From positions 1-33,923 of the forward strand of contig JALHFZ010000022.1 in assembly GCA_022837505.1 (NCBI GenBank): 33,923 nucleotides of DNA, in the 5' to 3' direction. This document shows, piece by piece, positions 15,145-22,733 of this stretch; the stretch's first letter is position 1, and every line of letters starts with the position of its first letter. A model generated the notes under the pieces. That model ran no database searches and was not told the origin of the DNA. It saw only the letters and a program-made list of their open reading frames with translations. The position numbers were made by a program, and so were the translations under genes. The DNA is from Synergistaceae bacterium. Lineage in GTDB: Bacteria > Synergistota > Synergistia > Synergistales > Aminobacteriaceae.

Positions 15145-16545
15145 CTAGCGGCTCCCCAGGGTCGTTCCGGGAAAGTAGAAGGCGAGGATTTTCCGGTGGT
15201 CCCACCCCTGATCGGCGAGGGCCTTCGCTCCCCACTGGGAGAGGCCTACGCCGTGCCCCCACCCCTTTCCCCGGAAGAGGTATTCTCCCGTCCCGGAGGA
15301 GAGGGAGGCCTGGGGTGCGGAGGGTGCGGCGGGGCGGCTCGTCCTCAGGGCCCGGACGAGATACCCCTTTCTCTTGTCAGGGTGAAGGAGCATATCCATA
15401 AGCTCTTCTCCGTTGAAGACGCTCTGCTCGGTGAGGGCGGTAAGCTGGGCCTCCTCAGCGGCGGACATGGGCGTGTTGGAGGTCGGAACATCCGAAGCCG
15501 GCTGGCGGGGTTGACCGGAGGAAGGGGCTTTTGCCGCAGGAACCGGAGCGGCGGAGGGTGTTCCCCCCTTCGGGGGATGGATGGTGAAGGCGGTGCTCCG
15601 GATCACCTTGCTGCCGGCGGCCATCCGGAAGGAATGGCTTTTCAGAGTGCGGCTTCCCCGGCTTCCCACGGCGACCAGGGTATTCACCCTGCCGAAGGGG
15701 TCGCACTCTCCGATCCGGAGCTCCCGGAGGGTTCCCACATCGGCGTCGGCATCCCGAAGGGCAGCCTCCACCGCTGCGGAGGAAAGGCGGACCTCCCATG
15801 TGCTGTTCGGGGAGGCGGAGGGAACTGTTTCACAGACACCCTTAAGATAGGGGATGGAACTGCCCCACACTGTTGAAACGTCGGCGGTGGCTCCCCCGCT
15901 GTCGGAGTGAAAGGGAGTTAAGGCTATAGCCCCTCCGGCGAGGACCACTACCCCCTTTGTGGAGGAGACGGCCCTGTCCGTCCGCTTGTCCTCGGCGTTT
16001 ATCCCCCGGTAGACCTGGGAGAGGTAGGAATCCCCGAGGTCATACCCCCCCTTGCCGTTGTTCATTGAAATACTTCTGAGGGCATAGGTGCGGGAGACGA
16101 TCGCCTGGGCTTTCAGGGCCTCCAGGGGCCATGCGGGGCTGACCTCGTTTTTCAGCACCCCCCGGAGGTAGTCCTCAAGGTCGAGGACGTTCACGAGGGT
16201 GACGCCGCCCCCTGCAGCGAGCAGGCGGAAGGACCCCCGGTACCGTCTTCCGTTGAAGGAAAGGGGGTTTTTTGCGGACAGGATGACGGGAAGGCGCAGG
16301 ACCTTCGATCCGGCCTGTACGCTCCCCTTCCCCGAGGCCCGGAGGACAGGGGAGGTCCCGAGGGAATGGCGGTGTCCCCCTGCGTCCGTTGCCGTGATGC
16401 CGGAGGAGGAGGATACGGAAAGGGATGGGGAATTTTTCGACAGGGCCACCGAGATCGGCCGGGCGTCGGCCGAAACAGCCAGAATAAGGATGAGGGCGAG
16501 AGGGGCGATCAGCCGGCGGAGAGAAGTGCGGAGTCTGCGGGTCAT
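15145..16545 (-). CDS. SpoIID/LytB domain protein, likely secreted murein-acting
   Basis: Homologue of the SpoIID lytic transglycosylase, which cleaves glycan strands lacking stem peptides. It is 466 residues. A signal peptide or anchor lies at about 10-29 (RRLIAPLALILILAVSADA). The SpoIID core has the predicted catalytic E134 in GVLKNEVSPAWPLEALKAQA and ends with GWGHGVGLSQWGA near 430. Between these the domain is interrupted by about 100 residues (about 320-425) rich in Pro, Ala and Ser with a short helical part. No other sporulation gene is present, so a vegetative wall or division role is more likely. The ribosome site GGAGG lies 8 bases before the ATG. It is placed between ruvB and queA. 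Confidence 0.88.
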   Translation of the reverse strand: MTRRLRTSLRRLIAPLALILILAVSADARPISVALSKNSPSLSVSSSSGITATDAGGHRHSLGTSPVLRASGKGSVQAGSKVLRLPVILSAKNPLSFNGRRYRGSFRLLAAGGGVTLVNVLDLEDYLRGVLKNEVSPAWPLEALKAQAIVSRTYALRSISMNNGKGGYDLGDSYLSQVYRGINAEDKRTDRAVSSTKGVVVLAGGAIALTPFHSDSGGATADVSTVWGSSIPYLKGVCETVPSASPNSTWEVRLSSAAVEAALRDADADVGTLRELRIGECDPFGRVNTLVAVGSRGSRTLKSHSFRMAAGSKVIRSTAFTIHPPKGGTPSAAPVPAAKAPSSGQPRQPASDVPTSNTPMSAAEEAQLTALTEQSVFNGEELMDMLLHPDKRKGYLVRALRTSRPAAPSAPQASLSSGTGEYLFRGKGWGHGVGLSQWGAKALADQGWDHRKILAFYFPGTTLGSR

Positions 16546-16568
16546 GGTAAAACCTCCAGTTCTATTAT

Positions 16569-16585
16569 TTCATCCGTGGGATGAA
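16569..16585. repeat. 17-bp inverted repeat in the ruvB/spoIID-like gap
   Basis: TTCATCC-GTG-GGATGAA is a perfect 7-bp dyad with a 3-base centre, about 25 bases before the spoIID-like start in the 94-base gap after ruvB. No T-tract follows on the minus strand, so it does not look like a terminator. It could be an operator or an mRNA hairpin that affects translation. It may also be chance. Confidence 0.35.
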
Positions 16586-16639
16586 CAGGGTGAGAAGGGG
16601 GAAATCGGCAGAGCCTTTTCCGGACGGACATCATGAAGC

Positions 16640-17683
16640 TCATTCATCCTCGGGAAAGCGAAGCTGAAGGACCTCAGGCTTTTCCGGAGGGGGGGTCTTT
16701 CCGAGGTAATTCCAGGCGTTCCGGGTGGCCTTTCTTCCCCGGGGGGTCCGTTCGATGAGCCCCTGCTGGATGAGATAGGGCTCATAGATATCCTCGATGG
16801 TCTGCACTTCTTCATTGAGGGCCGCCCCCAGGGTGGAGAGCCCGACCGGGCCGCCGCCGAAGAGATCGATGATGATCCTCAGGATCCGCCGGTCCCCCTC
16901 GTCGAGGCCGATGTCGTCAAGGCCGAGCATATCAAGGGCGAAGGAGGAGAGGGGGCCGTCGATGGACGTTTTTGCCCGGACCTCCGCCACGTCCCGCACC
17001 CTTCTGAGAAGCCGGAGGGCGATCCGGGGAGTGCCCCGTGACCTGCCCGCCACCTCCCCGGCGGCGTCCTCGGTGATGCCGATCCCCAGGACCTTCGCTC
17101 CGCGGATCACTATGCTGCGGAGCTCCTCCGGCGTATAGAGAGCCAGCTGCTCCACGATGCCGAAGCGGGCCCGGAGGGGAGAGGTGAGAAGGCCGAGCCT
17201 TGTTGTGGCCCCCACAAGGGTGAAGGGGGGGAGATTAAGGCAGATGTTGTTGGCGAGGGGGCCTTTCCCCACGATGATGTGGAGGGAATAGTCCTCCATG
17301 CCGGGGTAGAGGATCTCCTCCACGTTGGATGGGAGGCGGTGGATCTCGTCGATGAAGAGGACATCCTGGGGCTCGAGATTCGAGAGAATAGCCGCCAGGT
17401 CCCCCGTCTTCTCCAGGGCCGGGCCCGTGGTGACCCGGAGCTGCCCCCCCATCTCCCGGGCGATGATCCCCGCGAGGGTGGTCTTGCCAAGGCCCGGGGG
17501 GCCGTAAAAGAGACAGTGGTCGAGAGCTTCCCCCCTCTGCCGGGCAGCCTGAATATAAATCGACAGTTTTTCCTTGAGCTTTTCCTGGCCGATGAATTCT
17601 CCGAGGGAGAGAGGGCGGAGGGAGACCTCATCCTCCTCCCGTCCTCCGGCAGGGTCAAGAAAGCGATGAAATTCCTCAGCCAT
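16640..17683 (-). CDS. ruvB: Holliday junction ATP-dependent DNA helicase RuvB
   Basis: AAA+ motor that drives branch migration with RuvA. It is 347 residues. Walker A GPPGLGKT is at 61-68, Walker B VLFIDEIHR near 115, and the sensor and arginine-finger region GATTRLGLLTSPLRARFG near 160. A C-terminal winged helix carries QGLIERTPRGR. The ATG at 17683 has GAGGTGA 7 bases upstream, formed right after the ruvA stop. It is third in a ruvC-ruvA-ruvB operon. Confidence 0.98.
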   Translation of the reverse strand: MAEEFHRFLDPAGGREEDEVSLRPLSLGEFIGQEKLKEKLSIYIQAARQRGEALDHCLFYGPPGLGKTTLAGIIAREMGGQLRVTTGPALEKTGDLAAILSNLEPQDVLFIDEIHRLPSNVEEILYPGMEDYSLHIIVGKGPLANNICLNLPPFTLVGATTRLGLLTSPLRARFGIVEQLALYTPEELRSIVIRGAKVLGIGITEDAAGEVAGRSRGTPRIALRLLRRVRDVAEVRAKTSIDGPLSSFALDMLGLDDIGLDEGDRRILRIIIDLFGGGPVGLSTLGAALNEEVQTIEDIYEPYLIQQGLIERTPRGRKATRNAWNYLGKTPPPEKPEVLQLRFPEDE

Positions 17684-17694
17684 GGGATGTCACC

Positions 17695-18300
17695 TCAGTT
17701 TCTCTTCAGTTCTTTCAGGGCAGTCCTGAGAAGGGCCTCCTCGTTGAGTGATTCGTCATCGAGGACCCCCTCCGCTTTCAGTTTTCTGAATACCGCCCCC
17801 ACGTCCCCCTGGGTAAAGCCGAGGGAGCGGAGGGCCTCCATAACTGCGTCCGCCATTCTCCCCCGGGGGGAGTATCCGTCCAGGGGCACTTCAGCGTCCT
17901 CTCCGGTGAGGGCGGCTCTCATTTCGAAGCACAGACGCTCCGCAGTCTTGCGGCCGACTCCGGGGATCGTCATCAGGGCGCTGATGTCGGCGGAGAGGAT
18001 CCATGCCGCAAGGTGATCCGTTCCGGCAGCCCTGAGGATATTCATGGCCATTTTCCCCCCCACGCCCTTCACAGTGGTGAGCTTCAGAAAAAATGACCGC
18101 TCTCTTTCCGATTCGAATCCGAAGAGCATGGGGCCCGCCTCGGATATCTGAAGCTGGGTTACGAGAGAGGCCTCTTCCCCCTCCCGGCAGAGGCGCCCCG
18201 CCCTGCCGGTGACGAGCACCTCGAATCCGAGGCCGTGGACATCGAGAAGGACGGACGTCTCCGTGACGGAGAGCACCTTACCGGAGAGAAAGCGGAGCAT
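17695..18300 (-). CDS. ruvA: Holliday junction DNA helicase subunit RuvA
   Basis: Tetramer that binds four-way junctions and loads RuvB. It is 201 residues. An N-terminal OB fold (MLRFLSGKVLSVTETSVLLD) is followed by two helix-hairpin-helix motifs (KLTTVKGVGGKMAMNIL and LMTIPGVGRKTAERLC) and a C-terminal three-helix domain that contacts RuvB. The ATG at 18300 is 23 bases inside ruvC with CAGGAGG five bases upstream, so initiation is independent and strong. Confidence 0.97.
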   Translation of the reverse strand: MLRFLSGKVLSVTETSVLLDVHGLGFEVLVTGRAGRLCREGEEASLVTQLQISEAGPMLFGFESERERSFFLKLTTVKGVGGKMAMNILRAAGTDHLAAWILSADISALMTIPGVGRKTAERLCFEMRAALTGEDAEVPLDGYSPRGRMADAVMEALRSLGFTQGDVGAVFRKLKAEGVLDDESLNEEALLRTALKELKRN

Positions 18301-18811
18301 GGGAACCTCCTGACTGGGAGAGGGAGATTTTCCTCTCTCTCCTGAAGAGGGAAAACCCCGTCACAGCGGCGGCGATGGCATCGGCGGCATCGTCGGGGCG
18401 GGGAATTTCCGAAAGTCCGAGAAGCCGCTGGACCATCCTCTGAACCTGCTCCTTCGGAGCGGTTCCGCTGCCGCATACGGCCAGCTTGATCTGGGAGGGT
18501 TTCGGCTCAAGTACGGGCAGGCCGAACTGGTTCGCAAGGAGGAGGACCACCCCCCTGGCCTGCCAGACGGATTCTGCCGTCGTCGTGTTTCTTCCGAAGA
18601 AGAGCTTTTCAACGGAGAGAAAATCAGGAGAAGCTCTCTCGATCTGCTCTCTGAGACGGTCGTAAATGATGTTCAGCCGGCACGGAAGGGGGGTCTTCGG
18701 CCGGGTCTCGATGCATCCGAAGCCCAGGGGCCGGAGAAGATGTCCCTCCTGAAGAAGGACTGCGTACCCCACCCGGGCCAATCCGGGGTCAATGCCGAGG
18801 CATTTCAGCAA
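18278..18811 (-). CDS. ruvC: Holliday junction resolvase RuvC
   Basis: Endonuclease that resolves Holliday junctions. It is 177 residues. The four acidic catalytic residues are visible: D8 in GIDPG, E68 in SVEKLFF, D141 and D144 in DDAADAIA. No ATG exists upstream of the catalytic D8, so the start must be the TTG at 18811, nine bases after the yebC stop, with AAGGA overlapping that stop. The C-terminus overlaps ruvA by 23 bases. The yebC-ruvC-ruvA-ruvB order is widespread. Confidence 0.96.
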   Translation of the reverse strand: MLKCLGIDPGLARVGYAVLLQEGHLLRPLGFGCIETRPKTPLPCRLNIIYDRLREQIERASPDFLSVEKLFFGRNTTTAESVWQARGVVLLLANQFGLPVLEPKPSQIKLAVCGSGTAPKEQVQRMVQRLLGLSEIPRPDDAADAIAAAVTGFSLFRRERKISLSQSGGSHAPLSLR

Positions 18812-18820
18812 GGGGATGAA

Positions 18821-19573
18821 TTATCCTTCAAGGCTTTCCATGATCTCATCGGGAATGTCGAAGTTCGCGTAGACGTTCTGGACGTCGTCGTGATCTTCGA
18901 GGATGTCCATGAGGCGAAGCATCTTCGCGGCCTTTTCCTTTCCCGTGACCGGAACGGTATTGGTGGGGATCATATCCGACTCAGCCCGTTCCACCTGGTA
19001 TCCGGCTGTCTCCAGAGCCTCCCTCACCTCGGGAAGGGAGCTCGGTTCACAGTAGATCAGATACCCTTCTTCAGTCTTCTCAAGGTCCTCCGCTCCTCCG
19101 TCGAGGGCGGCGGTCATGAGATTCTCCTCGTCGAGGTCCGCCCCTGAGACTTCGATCAGTCCCTTCCTCTCGAACATCCAGGACACGCTGCCCGCCTCCC
19201 CCAGGGAGCCGCCGTTTCGGGTGAGAAGGGCTCTCATATCTGAGGCGGTCCTGTTCCGGTTGTCCGTCAGGACATCGATGAGAATCGCAACCCCTCCGGG
19301 GCCGTAGGCTTCATAGACGATCTCCTCGTACTGGGCTCCCTCGATTTCCCCTGTCCCCCGCTTGATCCCTCTCATTATGTTGTCGTTCGGTACGCTCGCG
19401 GCTTTGGCCCGGTCGATGGCCGCCTTGAGGCGCATGTTCATGGAGGGGTCCCCTCCCCCCTCCTTGGCGGCGATTATGACGGCCTTCACCAGCTTCTGAA
19501 AAAGATTTCCTCTTTTGGCGTCCTGCGATGCCTTGCGGTGTTTTATATTCGCCCATTTCGAATGTCCGGACAA
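18821..19573 (-). CDS. yebC: YebC/PmpR family protein (TACO1 homologue)
   Basis: The family acts as a DNA-binding regulator in some bacteria and has been linked to translation of difficult sequences. It is 250 residues and starts with the family hallmark MSGHSKWANIKHRK, followed by GNLFQKLVKAV and NDNIMRGIKRGTGE. The start codon is TTG at 19573, supported by GAGGAGG seven bases upstream and by the family N-terminus. It sits 30 bases after nadE and 9 bases before ruvC, the usual place for yebC. Confidence 0.95.
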   Translation of the reverse strand: MSGHSKWANIKHRKASQDAKRGNLFQKLVKAVIIAAKEGGGDPSMNMRLKAAIDRAKAASVPNDNIMRGIKRGTGEIEGAQYEEIVYEAYGPGGVAILIDVLTDNRNRTASDMRALLTRNGGSLGEAGSVSWMFERKGLIEVSGADLDEENLMTAALDGGAEDLEKTEEGYLIYCEPSSLPEVREALETAGYQVERAESDMIPTNTVPVTGKEKAAKMLRLMDILEDHDDVQNVYANFDIPDEIMESLEG

Positions 19574-19603
19574 AAAAATTCCTCCTCAAAAAAAGTAATC
19601 AAT

Positions 19604-20344
19604 TCAACGGCGGAACAGACACACGGGGGGCATACTCCTTTTATGCTCTGTCAGGGTATGCATTCTCTCAATCCGTTCTGTGATGGTGTCATCTCCTTTG
19701 CCTTCGGCGAGATAGCCGTCAATGACGTCGTAGCTCATCCCCATCTCCTCTTCGTCCGTCTGCCCCGTCCAGAGCCCCGCTGAGGGGGCCTTCTCTATAA
19801 GGGGTTCGGGGATGCCGAGATAGCGGGAGACGGAACGCACCTCGGACTTGAGCAGATCCCCGAGGGGGAGGAGGTCCGCTCCTCCGTCGCCGTACTTCGT
19901 AAAATAGCCGAGATACCTTTCCGGCCGGTTGCCCGTTCCGCAGACGAGAAGGTTTTCACTCTGGGCCAGGGCGTAGAGGGCTGTCATCCGGAGGCGGGGT
20001 TTTATGTTTGCCGCCGCCAGGGGCGTGATTTTCTCCTCTCCGAGGGAGCGGAGAAAATTGTCATACAGGGGAGAAAGATCTACCTCCCGGTAGGGGAGAT
20101 CAAAGGTTTTGACCATTACAAGGGCGTCTTCTCTGTCCTGTTCCATACTGTGCACGGGAAGATAGACGGTAAGCATGTCAGAGCCGAAGACATTTTTCAG
20201 CAGGACTGCCACAAGGGCCGAGTCAATGCCTCCGCTGAGCCCCACAATTCCCCCCCGGGCGCCGGCACGGGCAATTTCTTTCCGCAGCCAGTTTTCCATG
20301 GTCTCTGCAAGCATGGCCGGATCTCTTTCTTTCACTGCAGCCAC
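19604..20344 (-). CDS. nadE: NAD synthetase, short form without glutaminase domain
   Basis: Converts nicotinate adenine dinucleotide to NAD with ATP. It is 246 residues, the short ammonia-using form. The PP-loop SGGIDS is at 37-42. Other conserved parts are GTGNRPERYLGYFTKYGDGGADLLPLGDL (start near 137) and LIEKAPSAGLWTGQTDEEEMG, which bind ATP and the substrate. The start is GTG at 20344 with GAGGTGA about seven bases upstream. The upstream gene encodes a degenerate nitrilase-fold protein, the fold of glutaminase domains in long NadE enzymes. A predicted promoter lies in the 61-base gap. Confidence 0.96.
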   Translation of the reverse strand: MAAVKERDPAMLAETMENWLRKEIARAGARGGIVGLSGGIDSALVAVLLKNVFGSDMLTVYLPVHSMEQDREDALVMVKTFDLPYREVDLSPLYDNFLRSLGEEKITPLAAANIKPRLRMTALYALAQSENLLVCGTGNRPERYLGYFTKYGDGGADLLPLGDLLKSEVRSVSRYLGIPEPLIEKAPSAGLWTGQTDEEEMGMSYDVIDGYLAEGKGDDTITERIERMHTLTEHKRSMPPVCLFRR

Positions 20345-20382
20345 TGGCTGTCACCTCATCTTTCTCTGGTATTTCAGAAGAC

Positions 20383-20391
20383 ATTGTAGCA
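20383..20391 (-). promoter_or_regulatory. Predicted extended -10 promoter of nadE
   Basis: TGCTACAAT on the minus strand matches the extended TGN-TATAAT element. A weak CTGTGA lies 17 bases upstream, within the end of the nitrilase-like gene. Transcription would start about 30 bases before the nadE GTG. Confidence 0.45.
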
Positions 20392-20405
20392 CAGACTCAC
20401 AGGGA

Positions 20406-21047
20406 TCACAGGGCTGTGAGGCCATGATAGAGTTCCTGGCGCCTCAGGCTCCGGAGGGGGAGTTTTTTCCTCTCCCGCTGGAGAACTCTTCTTTCGAGGG
20501 ATATCCACCCTCCATCGAAAGAGCTCTCCGGAGTAAGGGCCTCTCCCCCCGGCCCGAAGAAGAGGGGCAGGTCAGGCTCGGGAGGCACAAGGGCGGTGAA
20601 GACCTGATTTTCCGCAGCCCGTATCCGGGCGAAATCCCTCAGAAGGGCCCGGTCTTTTGAGGGAGGGGGGATGAAGAGGAGAAATTCCGCCCCCCCGAGG
20701 GCAAGAAGCCTGGCGTGTTCGGGGAAAAGGATGTCATACCCCAGGGAAAGGGCGCACATCAGCCCTCCGGGATAAAAGAGGGGAAATTCTCCCTCCCGGG
20801 GGCCCTCCCCTCCGTGAAGCCCTCCGTAGCGGAGAAGGACGGCGCCGCCGTCGTCCAGTACGGTGAGGGATTTCTTTCCGCCGCAGAGGAGGTGGCACCC
20901 TCGGGAGAGGGCGGCCTTTCTCCCCTCATCCTCCGGGAGGGAGAGGGAGAGGGCAAAAAACCCTCCGGCTTTCGAAAAGTCCGGAGAGGGAGGGAAGGGG
21001 CAGGCTCGTTCCGAAGGGGAAAAAGTGACGATCAGGGGGGCATCCAC
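20406..21047 (-). CDS. Degenerate carbon-nitrogen hydrolase (nitrilase-like pseudoenzyme)
   Basis: It is 213 residues, shorter than the usual 260-280. The C-terminal half clearly follows the nitrilase fold: GYDILFPEHARLLALGGAEFLLF (103-125), then RDFARIRAAENQVFTALV. The catalytic cysteine, which precedes Tyr-Asp in active members, is Gly103. The catalytic lysine region, usually Tyr-Arg-Lys, reads YGG (74-76). At most the first-triad Glu (in SLPE, near 39) may remain. Hydrolysis is therefore unlikely; a binding or scaffold role is possible. The start is GTG at 21047 with AAGGAG eight bases upstream. It leads the operon ahead of nadE and is divergent from nikR. Confidence 0.72.
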   Translation of the reverse strand: MDAPLIVTFSPSERACPFPPSPDFSKAGGFFALSLSLPEDEGRKAALSRGCHLLCGGKKSLTVLDDGGAVLLRYGGLHGGEGPREGEFPLFYPGGLMCALSLGYDILFPEHARLLALGGAEFLLFIPPPSKDRALLRDFARIRAAENQVFTALVPPEPDLPLFFGPGGEALTPESSFDGGWISLERRVLQRERKKLPLRSLRRQELYHGLTAL

Positions 21048-21080
21048 GGGAATACTCCTTCCAAATGGGCAGTTTGCGTT

Positions 21081-21089
21081 TATTATACT
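21081..21089. promoter_or_regulatory. Overlapping divergent -10 elements between nikR and the nitrilase-like gene
   Basis: TATAAT on the minus strand (21082-21087) is a perfect -10 for the nitrilase/nadE operon. The same bases give TATTAT or TATACT on the plus strand toward nikR. No convincing -35 was found for either side. No copy of the E. coli-type NikR dyad (GTATGA-N16-TCATAC) is present. Confidence 0.4.
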
Positions 21090-21122
21090 CTATGAAGAAG
21101 ATGCACACAGGAGGGGTTTGCC

Positions 21123-21530
21123 ATGGATTCATTAGTCCGTTTCGGCGTCGCCATACCGGAGGGGCTTCTTGAGGAGTTCGATCAGTTCGTCCGGAGGAAG
21201 GGGCTGCCGAACCGGTCGAAGGCCCTTCGCCAGCTCATCCGGGAGCGTCTTTCCCGGGAGATGTGGGCGAAGGGAACGGGAACGGTCTTCGGAACGGTGA
21301 CCATAATCTACGATCATGCCGCCTCGGCGACAACGGGGGCACTCACTGCGCTCCAGCATGACCACGGAGAGTCGATCATCTGCACGACCCATGTCCACGT
21401 GGACCATCACCACTGCATGGAGTGCATCGTTCTGAAAGGGGATGCCGGAGACATACGGCTCTTTGTGGATGCCCTCGGCGGGGTTCGGGGAGTGCAGAGC
21501 ATCGACCTCTCCATCACGTCCATCGTGTAA
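21123..21530 (+). CDS. nikR: Nickel-responsive regulator NikR
   Basis: Ribbon-helix-helix repressor of nickel uptake whose C-terminal ACT-like domain binds Ni(II). It is 135 residues. The N-terminal strand VRFGVAIPEGLLEEFD and helices to about residue 45 form the DNA-binding part. The four expected metal ligands are present: H79 (in QHDH), H90, H92 (HVH) and C98, matching H76, H87, H89 and C95 of the E. coli protein. GAGGGG lies about six bases before the ATG. No nickel transporter or nickel enzyme is adjacent; it is followed by a hairpin. Confidence 0.95.
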   Translation: MDSLVRFGVAIPEGLLEEFDQFVRRKGLPNRSKALRQLIRERLSREMWAKGTGTVFGTVTIIYDHAASATTGALTALQHDHGESIICTTHVHVDHHHCMECIVLKGDAGDIRLFVDALGGVRGVQSIDLSITSIV

Positions 21531-21537
21531 GGGGTAA

Positions 21538-21558
21538 GGGGCAGCGGACCGCTGCCCC
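21538..21558. terminator. Hairpin between convergent nikR and the zinc-ribbon gene
   Basis: GGGGCAGCG-GAC-CGCTGCCCC is a perfect 9-bp GC-rich stem, placed 8 bases after the nikR stop and about 15 bases after the convergent zinc-ribbon gene. The following T content is low on both strands, so termination is likely but may be incomplete. It probably serves both genes. Confidence 0.55.
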
Positions 21559-21572
21559 GTTCATCATCCCCC

Positions 21573-21749
21573 TCAGGTGGAACAGGAAGAGGCGGAGCAC
21601 CCAGCGCACTTCCTTTTCGCCACGCTCTCCCCCTCAAGCAGGATGAGGGTCTTGCCCCGGCAGTCCGGACAGCGGAAGGTCCTCTCATTTCCCGGGAGGC
21701 GGAACTCCCTTCCGCAGGAAGCGCAGCGGAACAAACGATCCTTCTCCAT
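21573..21749 (-). CDS. Small zinc-ribbon protein
   Basis: It is 58 residues with two CxxC pairs (C9/C12 and C27/C30) that make a typical zinc ribbon, then a C-terminal cluster C48, C51, C56 in CAGCSASSCST. The start at 21749 is supported by AAGGAGGTGA five bases upstream, one of the best ribosome sites here, which argues that the gene is real. It follows argF by 33 bases and ends the long operon. It resembles FmdB-like regulatory ribbons in general form only; the function is unknown. Confidence 0.75.
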   Translation of the reverse strand: MEKDRLFRCASCGREFRLPGNERTFRCPDCRGKTLILLEGESVAKRKCAGCSASSCST

Positions 21750-21782
21750 CACTGTCACCTCCTTGAGAAGAAAAGGGCCCTT

Positions 21783-22733
21783 CTACTGGTTGCCGATAGT
21801 AGCCACCATGACGGCCTTTATGGTATGCATGCGGTTTTCAGCCTGGTCGAAGACCTTTGAGAAGGGGGCTTCGAAGACGTCCTCCGTGACCTCCCACCCC
21901 TTTACGGCGGGGAGGCAGTGAAGGAATATGGCTTCGGGATTTCCCGCAGCCTTCATGAGCTCCATGTTCACCTGGTAGGGACGGAGGAGGCCCTCCCGCT
22001 CCTTCTTCTTCTCCTCTTCCCCCATGGAGACCCATACGTCCGTGTAGAGGGCGTCCGCCCCCTGCGCCGCCTCCCGGGGGTCCTCGAAAACGGCTACGGA
22101 GCCGCCGCTCTTTTCCGCGATCCCTCTGCAGATATCCAGCAGATCGGGGGAGGGGAAGAGGGACTCAGGGGAGGCTATTCTGTAGTTGAGCCCGAGCTTC
22201 GCGCTCCCCATCATGAGGGCGTTCGACATGTTGTTCCGGCCGTCGCCGCAATAGACGAGGTTCAGCCCCCGGAGATTCTTTCCGAAATTCTCCTGGAGGG
22301 TCAGAAAGTCAGCGAGGATCTGGGTAGGGTGATCCTCGTCGGTAAGGCCGTTCCACACGGGAACTCCCGCGTACCGTGCAAGATCTTCCACCAGGGACTG
22401 TTTGAACCCCCGGTACTGAATGCCGTCGAACATCCTCCCCAGCACCCGGGCGGTATCCTGCACATCCTCCTTGCCGCCGAGGTGGATGTCGTTCTTGCCG
22501 AGGAACTCCGCATGCCCCCCTTCGTCGACGCAGGCCACGGTGAAGGCGCAGCGGGTGCGGGTGGAGGCTTTCTCGAAGATGAGGGCCACGTTCTTCCCCT
22601 CAAGGGTCCTTCCCCGGATGCCCGCCCGTTTTTTTGCCTTCAAATCCGCGGAGAGTTCAAGGAGATAGGAAATTTCCTCCTTCGAAAAGTCCATCAGCGT
22701 CAAAAAGCTTCTTCCCTTAAGATTTACAGCCAT
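21783..22733 (-). CDS. argF: Ornithine carbamoyltransferase
   Basis: Forms citrulline from ornithine and carbamoyl phosphate, or runs in reverse in the arginine deiminase pathway. It is 316 residues. The carbamoyl-phosphate loop STRTR is at 57-61, HPTQ in the DEDHPTQILAD segment is near 135, and the ornithine-binding HCLP is near 270. It is not possible to decide between an anabolic (argF) and catabolic (arcB) role, since no other arginine gene is in the window. Its start overlaps the ispG 3' end by 17 bases, an odd place for an amino-acid gene. Confidence 0.93.
   Translation of the reverse strand: MAVNLKGRSFLTLMDFSKEEISYLLELSADLKAKKRAGIRGRTLEGKNVALIFEKASTRTRCAFTVACVDEGGHAEFLGKNDIHLGGKEDVQDTARVLGRMFDGIQYRGFKQSLVEDLARYAGVPVWNGLTDEDHPTQILADFLTLQENFGKNLRGLNLVYCGDGRNNMSNALMMGSAKLGLNYRIASPESLFPSPDLLDICRGIAEKSGGSVAVFEDPREAAQGADALYTDVWVSMGEEEKKKEREGLLRPYQVNMELMKAAGNPEAIFLHCLPAVKGWEVTEDVFEAPFSKVFDQAENRMHTIKAVMVATIGNQ

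Noticed and set aside
15145..16545. Evidence for endospore formation from the SpoIID-like gene
   Set aside because: No other sporulation gene is present here; SpoIID-like proteins and FtsK/SpoIIIE occur in non-sporulating bacteria.
16546..16639. Promoter in the ruvB/spoIID-like gap
   Set aside because: AT-rich bases AAATAAT occur before the ribosome site but no acceptable -35 at 16-18 bases; only the dyad is reported.
21048..21122. Possible NikR operator in the nikR upstream gap
   Set aside because: No dyad like the E. coli site and no convincing alternative inverted repeat was found, so no operator is annotated.
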